A stretch of 64,000 bases of DNA from Psychrobacter sp. UBA5136 (GTDB taxonomy: Bacteria; Pseudomonadota; Gammaproteobacteria; Pseudomonadales; Moraxellaceae). Numbering within the stretch: position 1 is the stretch's first letter; each line of letters begins with the position of its first letter. Below are positions 51,719-62,123 of the stretch, in pieces. The stretch is taken from positions 1 to 64,000 of the forward strand of contig NZ_DHYG01000043.1 of the NCBI RefSeq assembly GCF_002414005.1, in the 5' to 3' direction. The position numbers and the translations under genes were made by a program. The notes under the pieces were generated by a model. That model worked only from the letters and a program-made list of their open reading frames with translations, was not told where the DNA came from and searched no databases.

Positions 51719-52402
51719 ATGAGTCGTCAGCACCAGTTCAAGGCACGAGAAGAGAATATCTTAGCGATGGCAGAGCAATTGCTACTTGAGTCAGGCGATG
51801 GTGATATCACTTTAGACAGCTTGGCAGACCAGCTCGATTTGGCTAAAGGCACCTTATATAAGCATTTCTCCAGTAAAGATGAGCTCTATTTGCGCATTAT
51901 TATCCGATACGAAGAGCAATTGTTTGAGATCAATCGCATTGACGATTGTCCGTCAGCAGGGGTGGCGCGTATGATTCTCCAGCAGCTCTTTAATCCACAA
52001 AAAGCCATGCTCCTTAACCAAATCGAAGAGCGTCTGGCGGCATCAGTAACAGGTCTAAATCGCTTGTTTGGCGAGCTTTATGATATTCGCCGTCAGCGGA
52101 TGAAGCGTTTAATTGATATTATCAGCGCGTATTTACAAGAGCAGCATAGTAGCTTGAGTACGCGTGATTATTTGTCCTCGATTTGGGCAATGGGTCAGGG
52201 CGGTGCAGGACTATTAAATTCAAGTTTTTATCAGCGTTACTTAGGTCGGCGTGACACTCTGCGTTATGCCTTTGTGCAGCAAATGCTTGAGCTGCCAAGC
52301 CATTATCCGGCGGCCGATGATGAAGTGATGGATGAGGATATGCAGGAATTGGTAGAGCAAATCGATACTGAGTCAGAAGAGCATCGTAATACCAATTACT
52401 AG
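51719..52402 (+). CDS. TetR-family transcriptional regulator
   Basis: 227 residues. The N-terminal HTH is ITLDSLADQLDLAKGTLYKHFSSKDELYLRII, with a helical ligand domain behind it and an acidic C-terminus (DDEVMDEDMQELVEQIDTESEE). AGGAG lies close before the ATG. Ligand and targets are unknown; no clear operator was found in the 230-bp upstream gap. Confidence 0.88.
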   Translation: MSRQHQFKAREENILAMAEQLLLESGDGDITLDSLADQLDLAKGTLYKHFSSKDELYLRIIIRYEEQLFEINRIDDCPSAGVARMILQQLFNPQKAMLLNQIEERLAASVTGLNRLFGELYDIRRQRMKRLIDIISAYLQEQHSSLSTRDYLSSIWAMGQGGAGLLNSSFYQRYLGRRDTLRYAFVQQMLELPSHYPAADDEVMDEDMQELVEQIDTESEEHRNTNY

Positions 52403-52622
52403 ATGGCTACTTTCTAGATTGCCATTATATTTTAAATGTAGCGCGTCATTATTTTATAAAAATCCGTGTTGTTATATTCTGTATGGCAGCACGTTAAATT
52501 TATCTTCTACAATGTATAAGTTTACAGCTTTTTCTTCTGTAATCTGTCATATCCATCGTTTTATACACAATACAATCTATCGTCATTTTTAATAAAGTGA
52601 CGCCATTCTAGATGACTTCTGT

Positions 52623-53303
52623 ATGTCAAAATCGACTTCCTCAAGAGCAATTCAACATAGGCAAGCGGGATTTACCCTTGTCGAAATTGTTGTCGTCGTC
52701 GTTATTTTATCCATCTTTGCAGGCATGATGAGCTTGTCGGTCGGTAGTAGTGAGTCACGCAAAAACCGCGCTTTTTATGAGCATTTAACAGATTCATTAA
52801 GCTACGTGCGATTATTATCCGCTGAGCGCATGCAGCCGATGGGCTTAAGTTTGCAAGCTGATAAGCAAGGGCAAGTGTCACCCGTTATTGTCACGCTATC
52901 TAATCCGTATGTTGCTTATCAAACTCAGGCTGCCACTTCTTCTAGTGGAGACAGCACGCCTAAAAATGCTATGGAGTTGTCGGCAAATTTGACGAGTGTG
53001 TCAGCTGCTTCAGATAAAGCGCCCACACCAAGCTGGGAGATTGAACCAGAAATTAGCCTCCCTGCCTTGCCTACGGGCGTGAGCTTAAGCGTACAAAATT
53101 TGGATGCGGGAAATATTTCGAATGCAGGACAAGCACAAGCGCTGCAGCCGTGGTTTACTGGCCAAAACGTCCCGCAAGTTTTGTGGTTTGGCACAGGGCA
53201 GGCCACGCCTGTCACAATTGAGGTGCGCCACAACTCGCGTTTGGTCGGCGAGGTGATTATGATTATGCCCGATGGCAGTATGTCGATAGGACAAGGGCAA
53301 TAG
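52623..53303 (+). CDS. gspH: Type II secretion minor pseudopilin GspH
   Basis: 226 residues. The prepilin signal is QAGFTLVEIVVVVVILSIFAGMMSLSVG, cleaved after Gly, with an unusually long leader of about 16 residues. A long Ser/Thr/Ala-rich insert (about residues 100-140) makes it bigger than typical GspH. First gene of a gspHIJK run, with three bases between it and gspI. It forms part of the pseudopilus tip. Confidence 0.85.
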   Translation: MSKSTSSRAIQHRQAGFTLVEIVVVVVILSIFAGMMSLSVGSSESRKNRAFYEHLTDSLSYVRLLSAERMQPMGLSLQADKQGQVSPVIVTLSNPYVAYQTQAATSSSGDSTPKNAMELSANLTSVSAASDKAPTPSWEIEPEISLPALPTGVSLSVQNLDAGNISNAGQAQALQPWFTGQNVPQVLWFGTGQATPVTIEVRHNSRLVGEVIMIMPDGSMSIGQGQ

Positions 53304-53306
53304 CTG

Positions 53307-53813
53307 ATGATAAATAGCAATAAAAGTGTGCCTATTCAGCCAATTCAGCTAAAGCAAAAACCAGTGCTATCGACGCCAACAACGTTATCAAAGCACGAGC
53401 GTGGATTTACCCTAATTGAAGTGATGGTTGCCTTAGCAATTTTAGCGGTCGTTGCGGTTGCGGCGAGCCGTGCGAGTAGTGCCTATCTAAGCTCAGTCGA
53501 TGTCTTGCGCACCCGCACATTGGCGCAGTTTGTGGCACAAAACGCCGCGGCAGATCTGCGTATTCAAGATACGTGGTTGACGGCCAATAAAACCCAAACC
53601 ATCAATGCACAAGGCCTTGATTGGCAAGTGACGATGACCGTCACAGATGCTATCACGCCTGCATTAAAACAGGTGAATATCGCTGTTGCGCCTATTATAG
53701 ACGGGCAGCCGCGCAGCGCAGTGACGGATATCAACGTCATGTTAAGTAACGCTGAGCAAGAGGTTGGTAGTTTGGATTTGAGCCGACTAAACCCTAATGG
53801 AGGCAATCTGTGA
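53307..53813 (+). CDS. gspI: Type II secretion minor pseudopilin GspI
   Basis: 168 residues. A leader of about 35 residues ends in ERGFTLIEVMVALAILAVVAVAAS, the prepilin cleavage site and helix. The short globular part matches GspI, with AQFVAQNAAADLRI and LDWQVTMTVTDA. Its stop overlaps the GTG start of gspJ. It sits at the pseudopilus tip with GspJ and GspK. Confidence 0.88.
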   Translation: MINSNKSVPIQPIQLKQKPVLSTPTTLSKHERGFTLIEVMVALAILAVVAVAASRASSAYLSSVDVLRTRTLAQFVAQNAAADLRIQDTWLTANKTQTINAQGLDWQVTMTVTDAITPALKQVNIAVAPIIDGQPRSAVTDINVMLSNAEQEVGSLDLSRLNPNGGNL

Positions 53814-54682
53814 AATCAAATCATGGGTTTACTCTGCTTGAGCTGATGGTGGCGATGGCAATATTTGCTATGCTGGCGGTTGCAGGTTGGCAAGTGTTTG
53901 ATGGCGTTAACCGGGCGCGTGAACGGGCCCAGTTTCATGCGGACAATTTAGCGGTTTTGCAATATGCTTATTTGCAGTTACAGCAAGATATGAGCCAAAT
54001 GCTTCCTTATCAGGCACTGGGTATGCAAGCTGCCAACTCTTTATCCAACAACGCTACAAATAATAATCCTAATCATAACCATCAAGAAAATGCACCAGCG
54101 CTTGAACCTTTTATGAGTTTAGACGGCGAGCGTATCAGCTTTGTGCGCTTTGTTGACCCTGATCCGCGTTATCAAAGCAGCGCAAGCGTACAGCATATTG
54201 AATACATTTTTGCTGATGAGCGCTTAATTCGCCGTCAATATAGCAGCCTTGGCAGTGATAGCATAAGTTTAGATAGTGTATTGCTCGAAGGCGTCACGGC
54301 TGGGCGCTGGCAAGCCTATTTACCTGAAGTAAGTGCTAAATTTCCAAGTAAAGACAGCAGTAACAATAACAATGCCGCATCAGGGCAGCTGGCGAATTCA
54401 GCCAATAAAACGTCTGAGATTATACTGTTACCAAAAGGAGTTGCGCTTAACTTTACCTATCAGGATATGCCGATTACTTGGCAATGGGCGCTGACTCCGC
54501 AGCCAGTACCAAATATTAGTGCAAATGCCAGCAATAAAAATACTCCTAACAAACCTAATGGCAATGGTAGTAATAACCATAATAACGACAACGATAACGG
54601 CGGCACTAATAATGAAGCCAATGACACTGTAGAAAATAATCACTCAGGAAACGCTATTGAAAATGCGCCATTTGGTCAATGA
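53810..54682 (+). CDS. gspJ: Type II secretion minor pseudopilin GspJ
   Basis: 290 residues from GTG 53810. Prepilin signal NHGFTLLELMVAMAIFAMLAVAGW, then the GspJ region QLQQDMSQMLPYQ and FVRFVDPDPR. Two low-complexity Asn-rich stretches are present: a short one near residue 78 and a C-terminal one (about 235-285) made mostly of Asn, Gly and Asp. The end is thus longer than in related GspJ and is probably disordered. Confidence 0.88.
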   Translation: MKSNHGFTLLELMVAMAIFAMLAVAGWQVFDGVNRARERAQFHADNLAVLQYAYLQLQQDMSQMLPYQALGMQAANSLSNNATNNNPNHNHQENAPALEPFMSLDGERISFVRFVDPDPRYQSSASVQHIEYIFADERLIRRQYSSLGSDSISLDSVLLEGVTAGRWQAYLPEVSAKFPSKDSSNNNNAASGQLANSANKTSEIILLPKGVALNFTYQDMPITWQWALTPQPVPNISANASNKNTPNKPNGNGSNNHNNDNDNGGTNNEANDTVENNHSGNAIENAPFGQ

Positions 54683-54694
54683 TAAAGGCTGTTT

Positions 54695-55795
54695 ATGCCA
54701 AGTGAGCTACCAATGAAGCCAGTTGTGTCCATAAATGCCAACTCGCAGCGCGGGGTTGCGCTACTGACTATCTTGCTATTGGTGGTCAGTATTACCGTGG
54801 TTGCAGGGGCGATGCTTGCCAGCCAAAAGATTGCCATTAGGCGTAGCGGCTTATTGTTTGACCAAAACCAGCTCTTACAAGACATCAATGCCGGTCAGCA
54901 ATTGGCCATCACTCTTATTCGTGCTGACGCTAAGCTAAATGATACCGATAGCGCGCAGGACATTTGGGCGCAGCCCATACCGCCTTATACGCTGGGTGGA
55001 CATAGCATCGGCATCGAATTACGCGACGAGGCCAGTCGTTTTAACATCAATAATTTATATCATAATGGCGCCGTTGATACTGCTGCATTGGCCGTCTTTC
55101 AAAGGCTGCTCACGCAGTTAAATCTAGAGCCTGAAATCGCCGTTGCCATCCTTGATTATCAAGATGCCGACGGGGAAGTTTATCAAGATGGCGGTGATGA
55201 AAGTGTGATTTATAGTCAACAGACTGGTCGCGGCACAGATAAAACTTTACCCAACCAAGCTTTGCTTAGTATTGATCAATTAGCAGAGGTAAAGAGTATT
55301 AATGCAGAAGTATTAGCGGCACTACGTCCTTATATCACCGCGGTGCCGTATTATTTACCCATTAATATTAATACCGCCAGTCCCGTTTTGCTTGCTGCCT
55401 TGGTAGAAGGTGCGAGCAGTCAGCAAATGCAAAGTATCGTTGAGTTGCGCGCAAAACAAGCATTTAACTCCATTGATGATGTTTGGCAGTTGCCAGTATT
55501 AAGTAGCATAAAAGAAGAGCAGCGCGAAGCATTAACGCCACTATTGGCCGTTGATAGCCAAGCTTTTATGGCGCTTATTACTGCTAGTGATAATGCGTCT
55601 GTTGGTCAGGCAAGGCAACGCTTTGCGACCATTATTATTAGTAAAACTGCTACGGATGGTGAAACGGGAAATAGCAGCGTCAATAGTAATAAAAACAGCA
55701 ATGATGCGCAAAACGCTCAAAATGCTGATAGTAAAAAGCCCAAAGACTTCCGCGTAGTGACGCAGCGACTTTGGGCGTTTCGACCAAATTTTTAA
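54695..55795 (+). CDS. gspK: Type II secretion minor pseudopilin GspK
   Basis: 366 residues. The start PSELPMKPVV is followed by the atypical prepilin signal QRGVALLTILLLVVSITVVAGAML. The GspK core has DEASRFNINNLY and later PININTASPVLLAAL, helix-hairpin-helix-like regions of this family. It caps the pseudopilus. A low-complexity Ser/Asn tail near residue 325 precedes the final FRVVTQRLWAFRPNF. Confidence 0.88.
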   Translation: MPSELPMKPVVSINANSQRGVALLTILLLVVSITVVAGAMLASQKIAIRRSGLLFDQNQLLQDINAGQQLAITLIRADAKLNDTDSAQDIWAQPIPPYTLGGHSIGIELRDEASRFNINNLYHNGAVDTAALAVFQRLLTQLNLEPEIAVAILDYQDADGEVYQDGGDESVIYSQQTGRGTDKTLPNQALLSIDQLAEVKSINAEVLAALRPYITAVPYYLPININTASPVLLAALVEGASSQQMQSIVELRAKQAFNSIDDVWQLPVLSSIKEEQREALTPLLAVDSQAFMALITASDNASVGQARQRFATIIISKTATDGETGNSSVNSNKNSNDAQNAQNADSKKPKDFRVVTQRLWAFRPNF

Positions 55796-55883
55796 AAACC
55801 AACCAAATTTTAAAAATTAATCAAATTCTTAAAAACTATAAGACAACCATCTTTAAACAATGAACAAGGATTTACCTAATTGC

Positions 55884-56564
55884 TTAGTCGCCTAAGCGCG
55901 TTTCTTCCGTAGATTTCCAGTTGTAGGCACCATAAAACAGCATCTGTGCTTGCCGCGTGCAATTATGCAGCATCAGCTGTTTTTTGTTTTCAATCTCGGC
56001 CAAATCGACCTCGTCATCATGGTCTTCGGTGTAGGTCAGCTCGAGCCAGTCAATAATCCAAGAAAAGAACATGTTGACTCCAGCTTCTGCCAGTAGCCTA
56101 CGATCATAGGTGTTGATGTGGTTGAACGCCGGCTGCAGGGCCAAATCTTCTGCGAGACTTTGACCGTGCTTTTTAATCAGATCACTGATGGCTTTTCGAA
56201 CCGCTTCCGAGCCGCCATAACGCTCGCTGACCAGAAACTGCCAGTAGCAAGGCTGCTCGCTGACCATATATAAAAACATCTGGATACTTTTAGCGATTTG
56301 GCGATCAAAACTGCGCTTGCGCCCGATTTGCAAGTTTTCACTTAAGGTTGCCAGCGTATCGCCTAACTCTTCGATGACTAAGGCGCGGCCAAGCGATTCC
56401 ATGTCATCAAAATGACGATAAAACGCCGTCGGCACCACGCCAACCTCACGCGTGACCTGCCTGAGGCTAATTGAGCTAAAAGATTGTCCGGTCATACATA
56501 AATCAAGCACTGCGTTAAAAAAAGCGTGCCGGGTTTGAAGTTTTTTTTGTTCGCGACTACTCAT
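55884..56564 (-). CDS. TetR-family regulator, FabR-like
   Basis: 226 residues. HTH: ISLRQVTREVGVVPTAFYRHFDDMESLGRALV, close to FabR, the repressor of unsaturated fatty-acid synthesis. The remainder is helical, with WQFLVSERYGGSEAVRKAI typical of FabR relatives. It converges with gspK and lies 105 bases downstream of dgt. The name is given by similarity of the DNA-binding part only. Confidence 0.8.
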   Translation of the reverse strand: MSSREQKKLQTRHAFFNAVLDLCMTGQSFSSISLRQVTREVGVVPTAFYRHFDDMESLGRALVIEELGDTLATLSENLQIGRKRSFDRQIAKSIQMFLYMVSEQPCYWQFLVSERYGGSEAVRKAISDLIKKHGQSLAEDLALQPAFNHINTYDRRLLAEAGVNMFFSWIIDWLELTYTEDHDDEVDLAEIENKKQLMLHNCTRQAQMLFYGAYNWKSTEETRLGD

Positions 56565-56669
56565 AATATTTCAAAATTACCTGATAGATGTCTATCATAC
56601 TCATTTCATTGTAAAAATACGAATAAAATACGTCGTTAACCATGATAATTTATTCGCTAGTCTTGGCAC

Positions 56670-58130
56670 TTAGACGATGGTGCCCCAGTGTCCTTGTAAC
56701 TCTTGCGCCAATCGATACGCTTCATGGTCATTCATACCGGTGATAAAATCTAAGACATTGAGCATATTGTCATAGATATTGTGGGATAAAACGCGACGAT
56801 TTTCATCGAGATGCGGCTTGAGCAATCCTAGCAGGCGCTGCTGCTCAAAGGACATTTGCGTCATCGGCGCGCTGGGCGCATTTATCTCACTTATCCAGGC
56901 GAGTGGCATAAAAGCATCGAGCAGGCGCTGCAGACATTGATTGGCCATCAGCTCCATCCGTACTTTGCTTGGATGATTAAATATCTTTTCGCGTGCCAAT
57001 TGCTTAGCTCGGTTGATACCACTTTGCACACTCACATCACAATGCGCAAACAGGCTGCCCTGTAGCGTCCCTGCCAGCATAGCATCACTATTGGCCACAA
57101 AAGCATCGGTTACGGCATTGACCAAACGCATCATTGCCCGTGCCCGCAGCGATGCCAAATGCTGCCTGACCGACACTTGAGTTGGTAAATCAAGGCTATC
57201 AGGACGCTCACCAGCCAATTCATAAAAGATAGCCGCCACCTCCGCATAGGTAAGCATATTCAAATTGATACCATCCTCCAAATCTATCAGCGCATAGCAG
57301 ATATCGTCTGCCGCTTCCAATAAATAAGCCAGTGGATGACGAGCATAGCCATCGTGTTGCTTTGAATATGGCAAGCTTAACGTTGCTGCCAGTTCCTCTA
57401 ACTGCGCCGCCTCACTATAAAAGCAGCCAAATTTTTGCATGTGGGTGATGGGGCTGCTTTGATAAACGGAAGTGTCTTGATAAATAGGGCTGTCTTGATA
57501 AATAGAATTGCTATGCACTGCAAGCCAAGGATATTTCATAAACGCGCCCAAAGTGGCGCAAGTTAAACGCATACCGCCCAAATCAGGATGATGCTCATTG
57601 CGGGTAAGGATGCGAAATCCCTGCGCGTTGCCTTCATAAGCAAGCAAATCTAACTGCTCATTGCTGTTTAAATTTTGCAAAACCTTTTGCCGCTCAGGAT
57701 GTATAAACCAGTCACGAATGGCGTACTCTCCGGCATGACCAAACGGCGGGTTACCAATATCATGCGCAAGGCAGGCCGCTTGCACAATGACGCCGACATC
57801 AGCGGGCGCGACGCCATTTGGCAAGCCGCCGCCCAGCTTATCATGCAGCTTTTCTGTCGCCATGATGCCCAACGAGCGCCCAATACAAGAAACCTCTAGC
57901 GAATGAGTTAAACGCGTATGAATACCAAGCTGATTGGTTAAGGGATGAACTTGGGTTTTCTGATTAAGCTGACGAAATGAATGCGAAAATACCAATCTGT
58001 CGTAATCTTTATGAAACGAGGAGCGCGCGCTGTCCTCGGCGGGCGCTTTTTGTTTACTGCCTAAACGCTGGGCGCTAAATAGCTTTGCCCAATGTGCACT
58101 TGGGTTAAGCGTCTGGTTAACATGAGTCAT
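56670..58130 (-). CDS. dgt: dGTP triphosphohydrolase Dgt
   Basis: 486 residues. It hydrolyses dGTP to deoxyguanosine and triphosphate. HD-domain metal site: RLTHSLEVSCIGR and LAHDIGNPPFGHAGE, then EAADDICYALIDLEDG. A short tandem insert, IYQDSPIYQDTSVYQSSP (near residue 218), is encoded by repeats around 57450-57510 and is unlike the rest of the enzyme. It affects dNTP balance and, in E. coli, phage resistance. Confidence 0.92.
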   Translation of the reverse strand: MTHVNQTLNPSAHWAKLFSAQRLGSKQKAPAEDSARSSFHKDYDRLVFSHSFRQLNQKTQVHPLTNQLGIHTRLTHSLEVSCIGRSLGIMATEKLHDKLGGGLPNGVAPADVGVIVQAACLAHDIGNPPFGHAGEYAIRDWFIHPERQKVLQNLNSNEQLDLLAYEGNAQGFRILTRNEHHPDLGGMRLTCATLGAFMKYPWLAVHSNSIYQDSPIYQDTSVYQSSPITHMQKFGCFYSEAAQLEELAATLSLPYSKQHDGYARHPLAYLLEAADDICYALIDLEDGINLNMLTYAEVAAIFYELAGERPDSLDLPTQVSVRQHLASLRARAMMRLVNAVTDAFVANSDAMLAGTLQGSLFAHCDVSVQSGINRAKQLAREKIFNHPSKVRMELMANQCLQRLLDAFMPLAWISEINAPSAPMTQMSFEQQRLLGLLKPHLDENRRVLSHNIYDNMLNVLDFITGMNDHEAYRLAQELQGHWGTIV

Positions 58131-58220
58131 AACTTATAATCCATTATTTTTATCGTTTTTTACAGGGGTTACTTTTAAATAATTTGCTGATGCTTCTTAT
58201 ACTATTATTTTTATTATAAT

Positions 58221-58250
58221 AAAAAAAAGCCAGCAACGCGGCTGGCTTTT
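58221..58250 (-). terminator. Terminator after ychF
   Basis: A stem GCCAGC / GCTGGC flanked by A and T runs; on the minus strand eight U follow. It lies 70 bases past the ychF stop. Confidence 0.88.
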
Positions 58251-58319
58251 GGTTGTTCTCTACTAAGACTGTGTAAACAAGCTGCTCGCTATTTAACGCT
58301 AAAAACTAGGCATTAAAAA

Positions 58320-59411
58320 TCAGACGTTGAAACGGAAATGCATCACATCGCCATCTTGCACGATATAGGTTTTGCCTTCTAGGCGTGATTTACCTGCTGC
58401 TGCTGCGCCTTTTTCACCGCCGTACTCGATAAAGTCATCATAAGCAATCACTTCAGCACGGATAAAGCCACGTTCAAAATCGGTATGAATCACACCAGCG
58501 GCTTCAGGAGCGGTGGCACCAACAGCCACTGTCCACGCGCGAACTTCTTTGACACCTGCGGTAAAATACGTTTGCATATCAAGCAAATCATATCCGCCGC
58601 GAATCACTTGATCAAGGCCAGCCTCTTCCATACCCATTTCAGCTAAGAAGTCTTTTTTGTCCTCTTCGTCAAGCTGCGCAATTTCAGATTCGATCTGGTT
58701 GCATAGGGCAATGACAATAGAATCTTCGCCCGTGGCGTAGTCGCGGACGGCATCTAGATATGGGTTATTCTCAAAACCATCCTCGCTCACGTTAGCGATA
58801 TACATCGTTGGCTTTAGGGTAATCAGACCATAACTTCTGATTAGTTTTTGCTCGTCTTTGTCCAAATTAGCACCGCGCGCCGCTTTACCTTCAGCCAATA
58901 ACGGCTCAATTTTTTTGAACACATCAAGCATAGCCGTGGCGTCTTTATCGCCGCCTTTGGCTTTTTTGCTTAGGTTGGTAATGGCGCGTTCAACGGCTTC
59001 TAAATCGGCCAATGCCAATTCGGTATTGATGGTTTCGATGTCATCAATTGGGCTGACGCGGCCGTCAACGTGGACGACGTTGTCATCATCAAAACAGCGT
59101 ACCACGTGGGCAATCGCATCGGTCTCGCGGATATTGGCTAAAAACTGGTTGCCCATGCCTTCGCCCTTTGAGGCGCCTGCAACCAAACCTGCGATATCTA
59201 CAAACTCCATCGTCGTTGGTAAGATGCGCTCGGGTTTAACAATATCAGCCAGTTTTTTCAGGCGTGGATCTGGCACAGGTACGATGCCGGTGTTGGGATC
59301 TTTAGTACAAAACGGAAAGTTTTCAGCGGCGATACCCGCTTTGGTCAAGGCGTTAAACAGGGTGGATTTACCCACGTTTGGTAGACCGACGATGCCGCAA
59401 TTAAAACCCAT
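58320..59411 (-). CDS. ychF: Redox-regulated ATPase YchF (OLA1)
   Basis: 363 residues, exactly family length. G1 GLPNVGKSTLFNAL at residue 8, G3 DIAGLV, and NVSE-type G4 in place of NKxD, as in YchF, which prefers ATP. A coiled-coil arm and a C-terminal TGS domain (RAWTVAVGATAPEAAGVIH) complete it. It binds ribosomes and has a role in translation start and oxidative stress. It has its own terminator. Confidence 0.96.
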   Translation of the reverse strand: MGFNCGIVGLPNVGKSTLFNALTKAGIAAENFPFCTKDPNTGIVPVPDPRLKKLADIVKPERILPTTMEFVDIAGLVAGASKGEGMGNQFLANIRETDAIAHVVRCFDDDNVVHVDGRVSPIDDIETINTELALADLEAVERAITNLSKKAKGGDKDATAMLDVFKKIEPLLAEGKAARGANLDKDEQKLIRSYGLITLKPTMYIANVSEDGFENNPYLDAVRDYATGEDSIVIALCNQIESEIAQLDEEDKKDFLAEMGMEEAGLDQVIRGGYDLLDMQTYFTAGVKEVRAWTVAVGATAPEAAGVIHTDFERGFIRAEVIAYDDFIEYGGEKGAAAAGKSRLEGKTYIVQDGDVMHFRFNV

Positions 59412-59680
59412 AACATGCTCTCAATATATTAATAAAATCAGCCTATAACAGACTTGCTATTTAGTCATTATAAAGCTTGGTAAAAGAGTAACTCAAAATT
59501 GGGCATATTGTAGCAAATTTCAGTCAAAATGGGTGAGGTTGTTATACTGATTAAGTAGCATGGTTTTACTTATTATCAGCGGTCTTTTCAGAGTTTGTTA
59601 TTATGCTAAGCTACCATCTATCCATATCTTTCACTTTATAATAAATTGCGTGTCAAACGTAATCAAAGGCAATATCCACA

Positions 59681-61891
59681 ATGACCACCATTTTTGCTAC
59701 CCACCATTATCATTATCCGCAAAATTTCGTTGACATGAAACCCAAGCTTAGACGGCTCGAGCAGGCGATTAAAAAGCTCGAGGCCAACTTGATAAATGCC
59801 GATAGTGAAATATTAGAGCAACGGCTCGCCAGCCACTTAGGGTTGCAAGTGGATTATGCTAGTGAGCTGAATCCCAACCAATTATTGGCTGCTACCACGA
59901 CAGAAGGCAAAGTGTTGGTCATTGCTGGTGCAGGCTCTGGTAAAACCAAAACCCTGACTTATAGAACCAGCTATTTGATAGAAAATGGCGTTGCACCAAA
60001 AGAGATTTTGCTCTTAACCTTTACCCGTAAAGCGGCAAATGAGATTAAAAACCGCGCTAAAATATTGCTGGCTAGTCGTCTTATTGACAATGACCGCATA
60101 AATAGCAAAGCGTTAAACGACATCACCAGCGGCACTTTTCACTCATTTTGCAATATGCTATTGCGCCAATATTCTGGGCTACTTGGTATCAATCCGCGCT
60201 TTACCATTTTAGATACGGGCGATAGTGAAGACGCGATTGATTTGATTAATAAAGAAAAAAAGTACCCAACTAAAATAACCAATCAAGCCTTTCCGCGCAA
60301 AAAAACCTTGCAAAATATCTTTTCGACCTCTAGAAATCGCCGTATTCATATTCGCGACCTAATAGAAAGCAGTTATCCTGATATTGCCGTGCACATTCCA
60401 GTTATCGAGCAATTGGCCGTCGACTTTCATGAATATAAGCGTGCTAATCATTTATACGATTTTGATGATATCATCAGCCAAGTGGTGCGGCATCTAAAGC
60501 AAAATGATACCTTTCGAAAGCTACTACAAAAGCAGTATCGTTATGTCATGGTCGATGAATATCAAGACACCAATATTCCGCAAAAAGAGCTGATTGATCT
60601 TATTTGTGCGCCAGCATCAGTGTCGCTCATGGTGGTTGGTGATGACAACCAAAGTATTTATGCCTTTCGTGGTGCCAATCATGAAAACATCTTATTATTT
60701 GGCGAGAGCTACCCTGAAGCAAAACTGATTAAGCTAGAGCAAAATTATCGCAGCACACCAGCGGTGCTTGATTATATCAATGCTTTATCGGCGCAAATCA
60801 CGTTAGGCTATCAAAAGCAGCTGTACTCGGGCGCATCTATAGAAGGCATTAGGCCAGTTTTTCGCCGTTTAAGTGATGAGACAAAGGAAGCAAAATATAT
60901 TGCCGATAAAATCATCGAATTAAAACCAGATTACGATTATCAGGATTTTGCTGTTTTGTGCCGCACGTCTTTTCAATCCAACTACGTTCAGCTTGAATTT
61001 ATGGAGCGCAATATTCCCTTTATCGTCGTAGGTGGCATTCGCTTTATTGAGCGGCGTCATATCAAGGACGTTTTAGCCTTTGTTAAAATACTTTATAACC
61101 CAAATGACACCATTGCATGGCACCGTATCTTAACCTTGTTTAAAGGGGTAGGGGCAGTGACGGCGACGCGTTTGACCCAAGCGATTAATGCCGATAGCAA
61201 TGTAAATAATAATGTGAATAGCGATGTTAATAGTAACGTTAACAACAACACTTTCGAGCCGCTATTAGCACCATCATTTGCAAAGAAAAGCCCACAGCTT
61301 AAATCACTGCATGCGACTTTGACCAAAGCCAGTCAGGCAGAATCGGTTGAAATGGTGATTGAGCTGATTTTAGCGTTTTATACTCCTGTGTTAAAAACGA
61401 TTGAAGAGAATTGGCGCGAGCGCAGTGAAGATTTCCGTGTGTTAAAAAACCTAGCGACAGAATATGACAGCCTCGATAAGTTCTTAGAAAATCTTGCCCT
61501 CGATCCGCCTAATGATTCTGTTGCCACCGCAGGCGAGCCTGAAAAAGACGAAAATAGTAATGATAAAGTCACCATTTCGACCATTCATAGTGCCAAAGGG
61601 CTTGAGTGGCCAGTGGTATTTGTCAACTCTCTCGTCGATGGTATGACGCCGCACTATCGCTCGCTCAGTGATTTTGAAGAGTTAGAAGAAGAGCGTAAGC
61701 TGTTTTATGTTGCTTGTAGCCGTGCTAAAAGCAGGCTTTTTTTAACCGCGCCCGATTATTTCTCAAGCTACTCAGGTTATTTCGATAAGCCATCAAGGTT
61801 TATCGCGGAGCTGCCTGTCGATAAGTTGACGGTCGAGACAGGCAAGAAGCTGTTAGAGACGCTAGCGAGTGAAGATCCGATTTGGTGGTGA
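59681..61891 (+). CDS. UvrD/Rep-family DNA helicase
   Basis: 736 residues, superfamily 1A helicase. Walker A AGAGSGKTKTLTYR near residue 88, motif II VDEYQDTN, motif III GDDNQSIYAFRGA, motif IV EQNYRSTP, motif V TIHSAKGLEWPVVF and motif VI YVACSRAKSRLF. An Asn/Val repeat (NADSNVNNNVNSDVNSNV, near residue 505) is inserted between conserved parts. The N-terminal 60 residues are unusual for UvrD. Role is 3'-5' unwinding in repair or replication restart. Confidence 0.9.
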   Translation: MTTIFATHHYHYPQNFVDMKPKLRRLEQAIKKLEANLINADSEILEQRLASHLGLQVDYASELNPNQLLAATTTEGKVLVIAGAGSGKTKTLTYRTSYLIENGVAPKEILLLTFTRKAANEIKNRAKILLASRLIDNDRINSKALNDITSGTFHSFCNMLLRQYSGLLGINPRFTILDTGDSEDAIDLINKEKKYPTKITNQAFPRKKTLQNIFSTSRNRRIHIRDLIESSYPDIAVHIPVIEQLAVDFHEYKRANHLYDFDDIISQVVRHLKQNDTFRKLLQKQYRYVMVDEYQDTNIPQKELIDLICAPASVSLMVVGDDNQSIYAFRGANHENILLFGESYPEAKLIKLEQNYRSTPAVLDYINALSAQITLGYQKQLYSGASIEGIRPVFRRLSDETKEAKYIADKIIELKPDYDYQDFAVLCRTSFQSNYVQLEFMERNIPFIVVGGIRFIERRHIKDVLAFVKILYNPNDTIAWHRILTLFKGVGAVTATRLTQAINADSNVNNNVNSDVNSNVNNNTFEPLLAPSFAKKSPQLKSLHATLTKASQAESVEMVIELILAFYTPVLKTIEENWRERSEDFRVLKNLATEYDSLDKFLENLALDPPNDSVATAGEPEKDENSNDKVTISTIHSAKGLEWPVVFVNSLVDGMTPHYRSLSDFEELEEERKLFYVACSRAKSRLFLTAPDYFSSYSGYFDKPSRFIAELPVDKLTVETGKKLLETLASEDPIWW

Positions 61892-62123
61892 TTAATTGGT
61901 TCATCACATTTTACCCATCCAAAACGTGCGTATTTTTTAATCAGCCCTTCATTATTCCTAGCAAAAATACCTTTTAATTTAATGTATAACCAAAAGTATT
62001 GGATAGTAAAAATATTTATAGGTTAAGGGTTTAATCTTGCGCGCAATGCGTTACTATGACTACCTTATCTGTTAATTCTTATATTTTATACTTTGTATTA
62101 AGACCTTAAAAAAAGGACATTTT

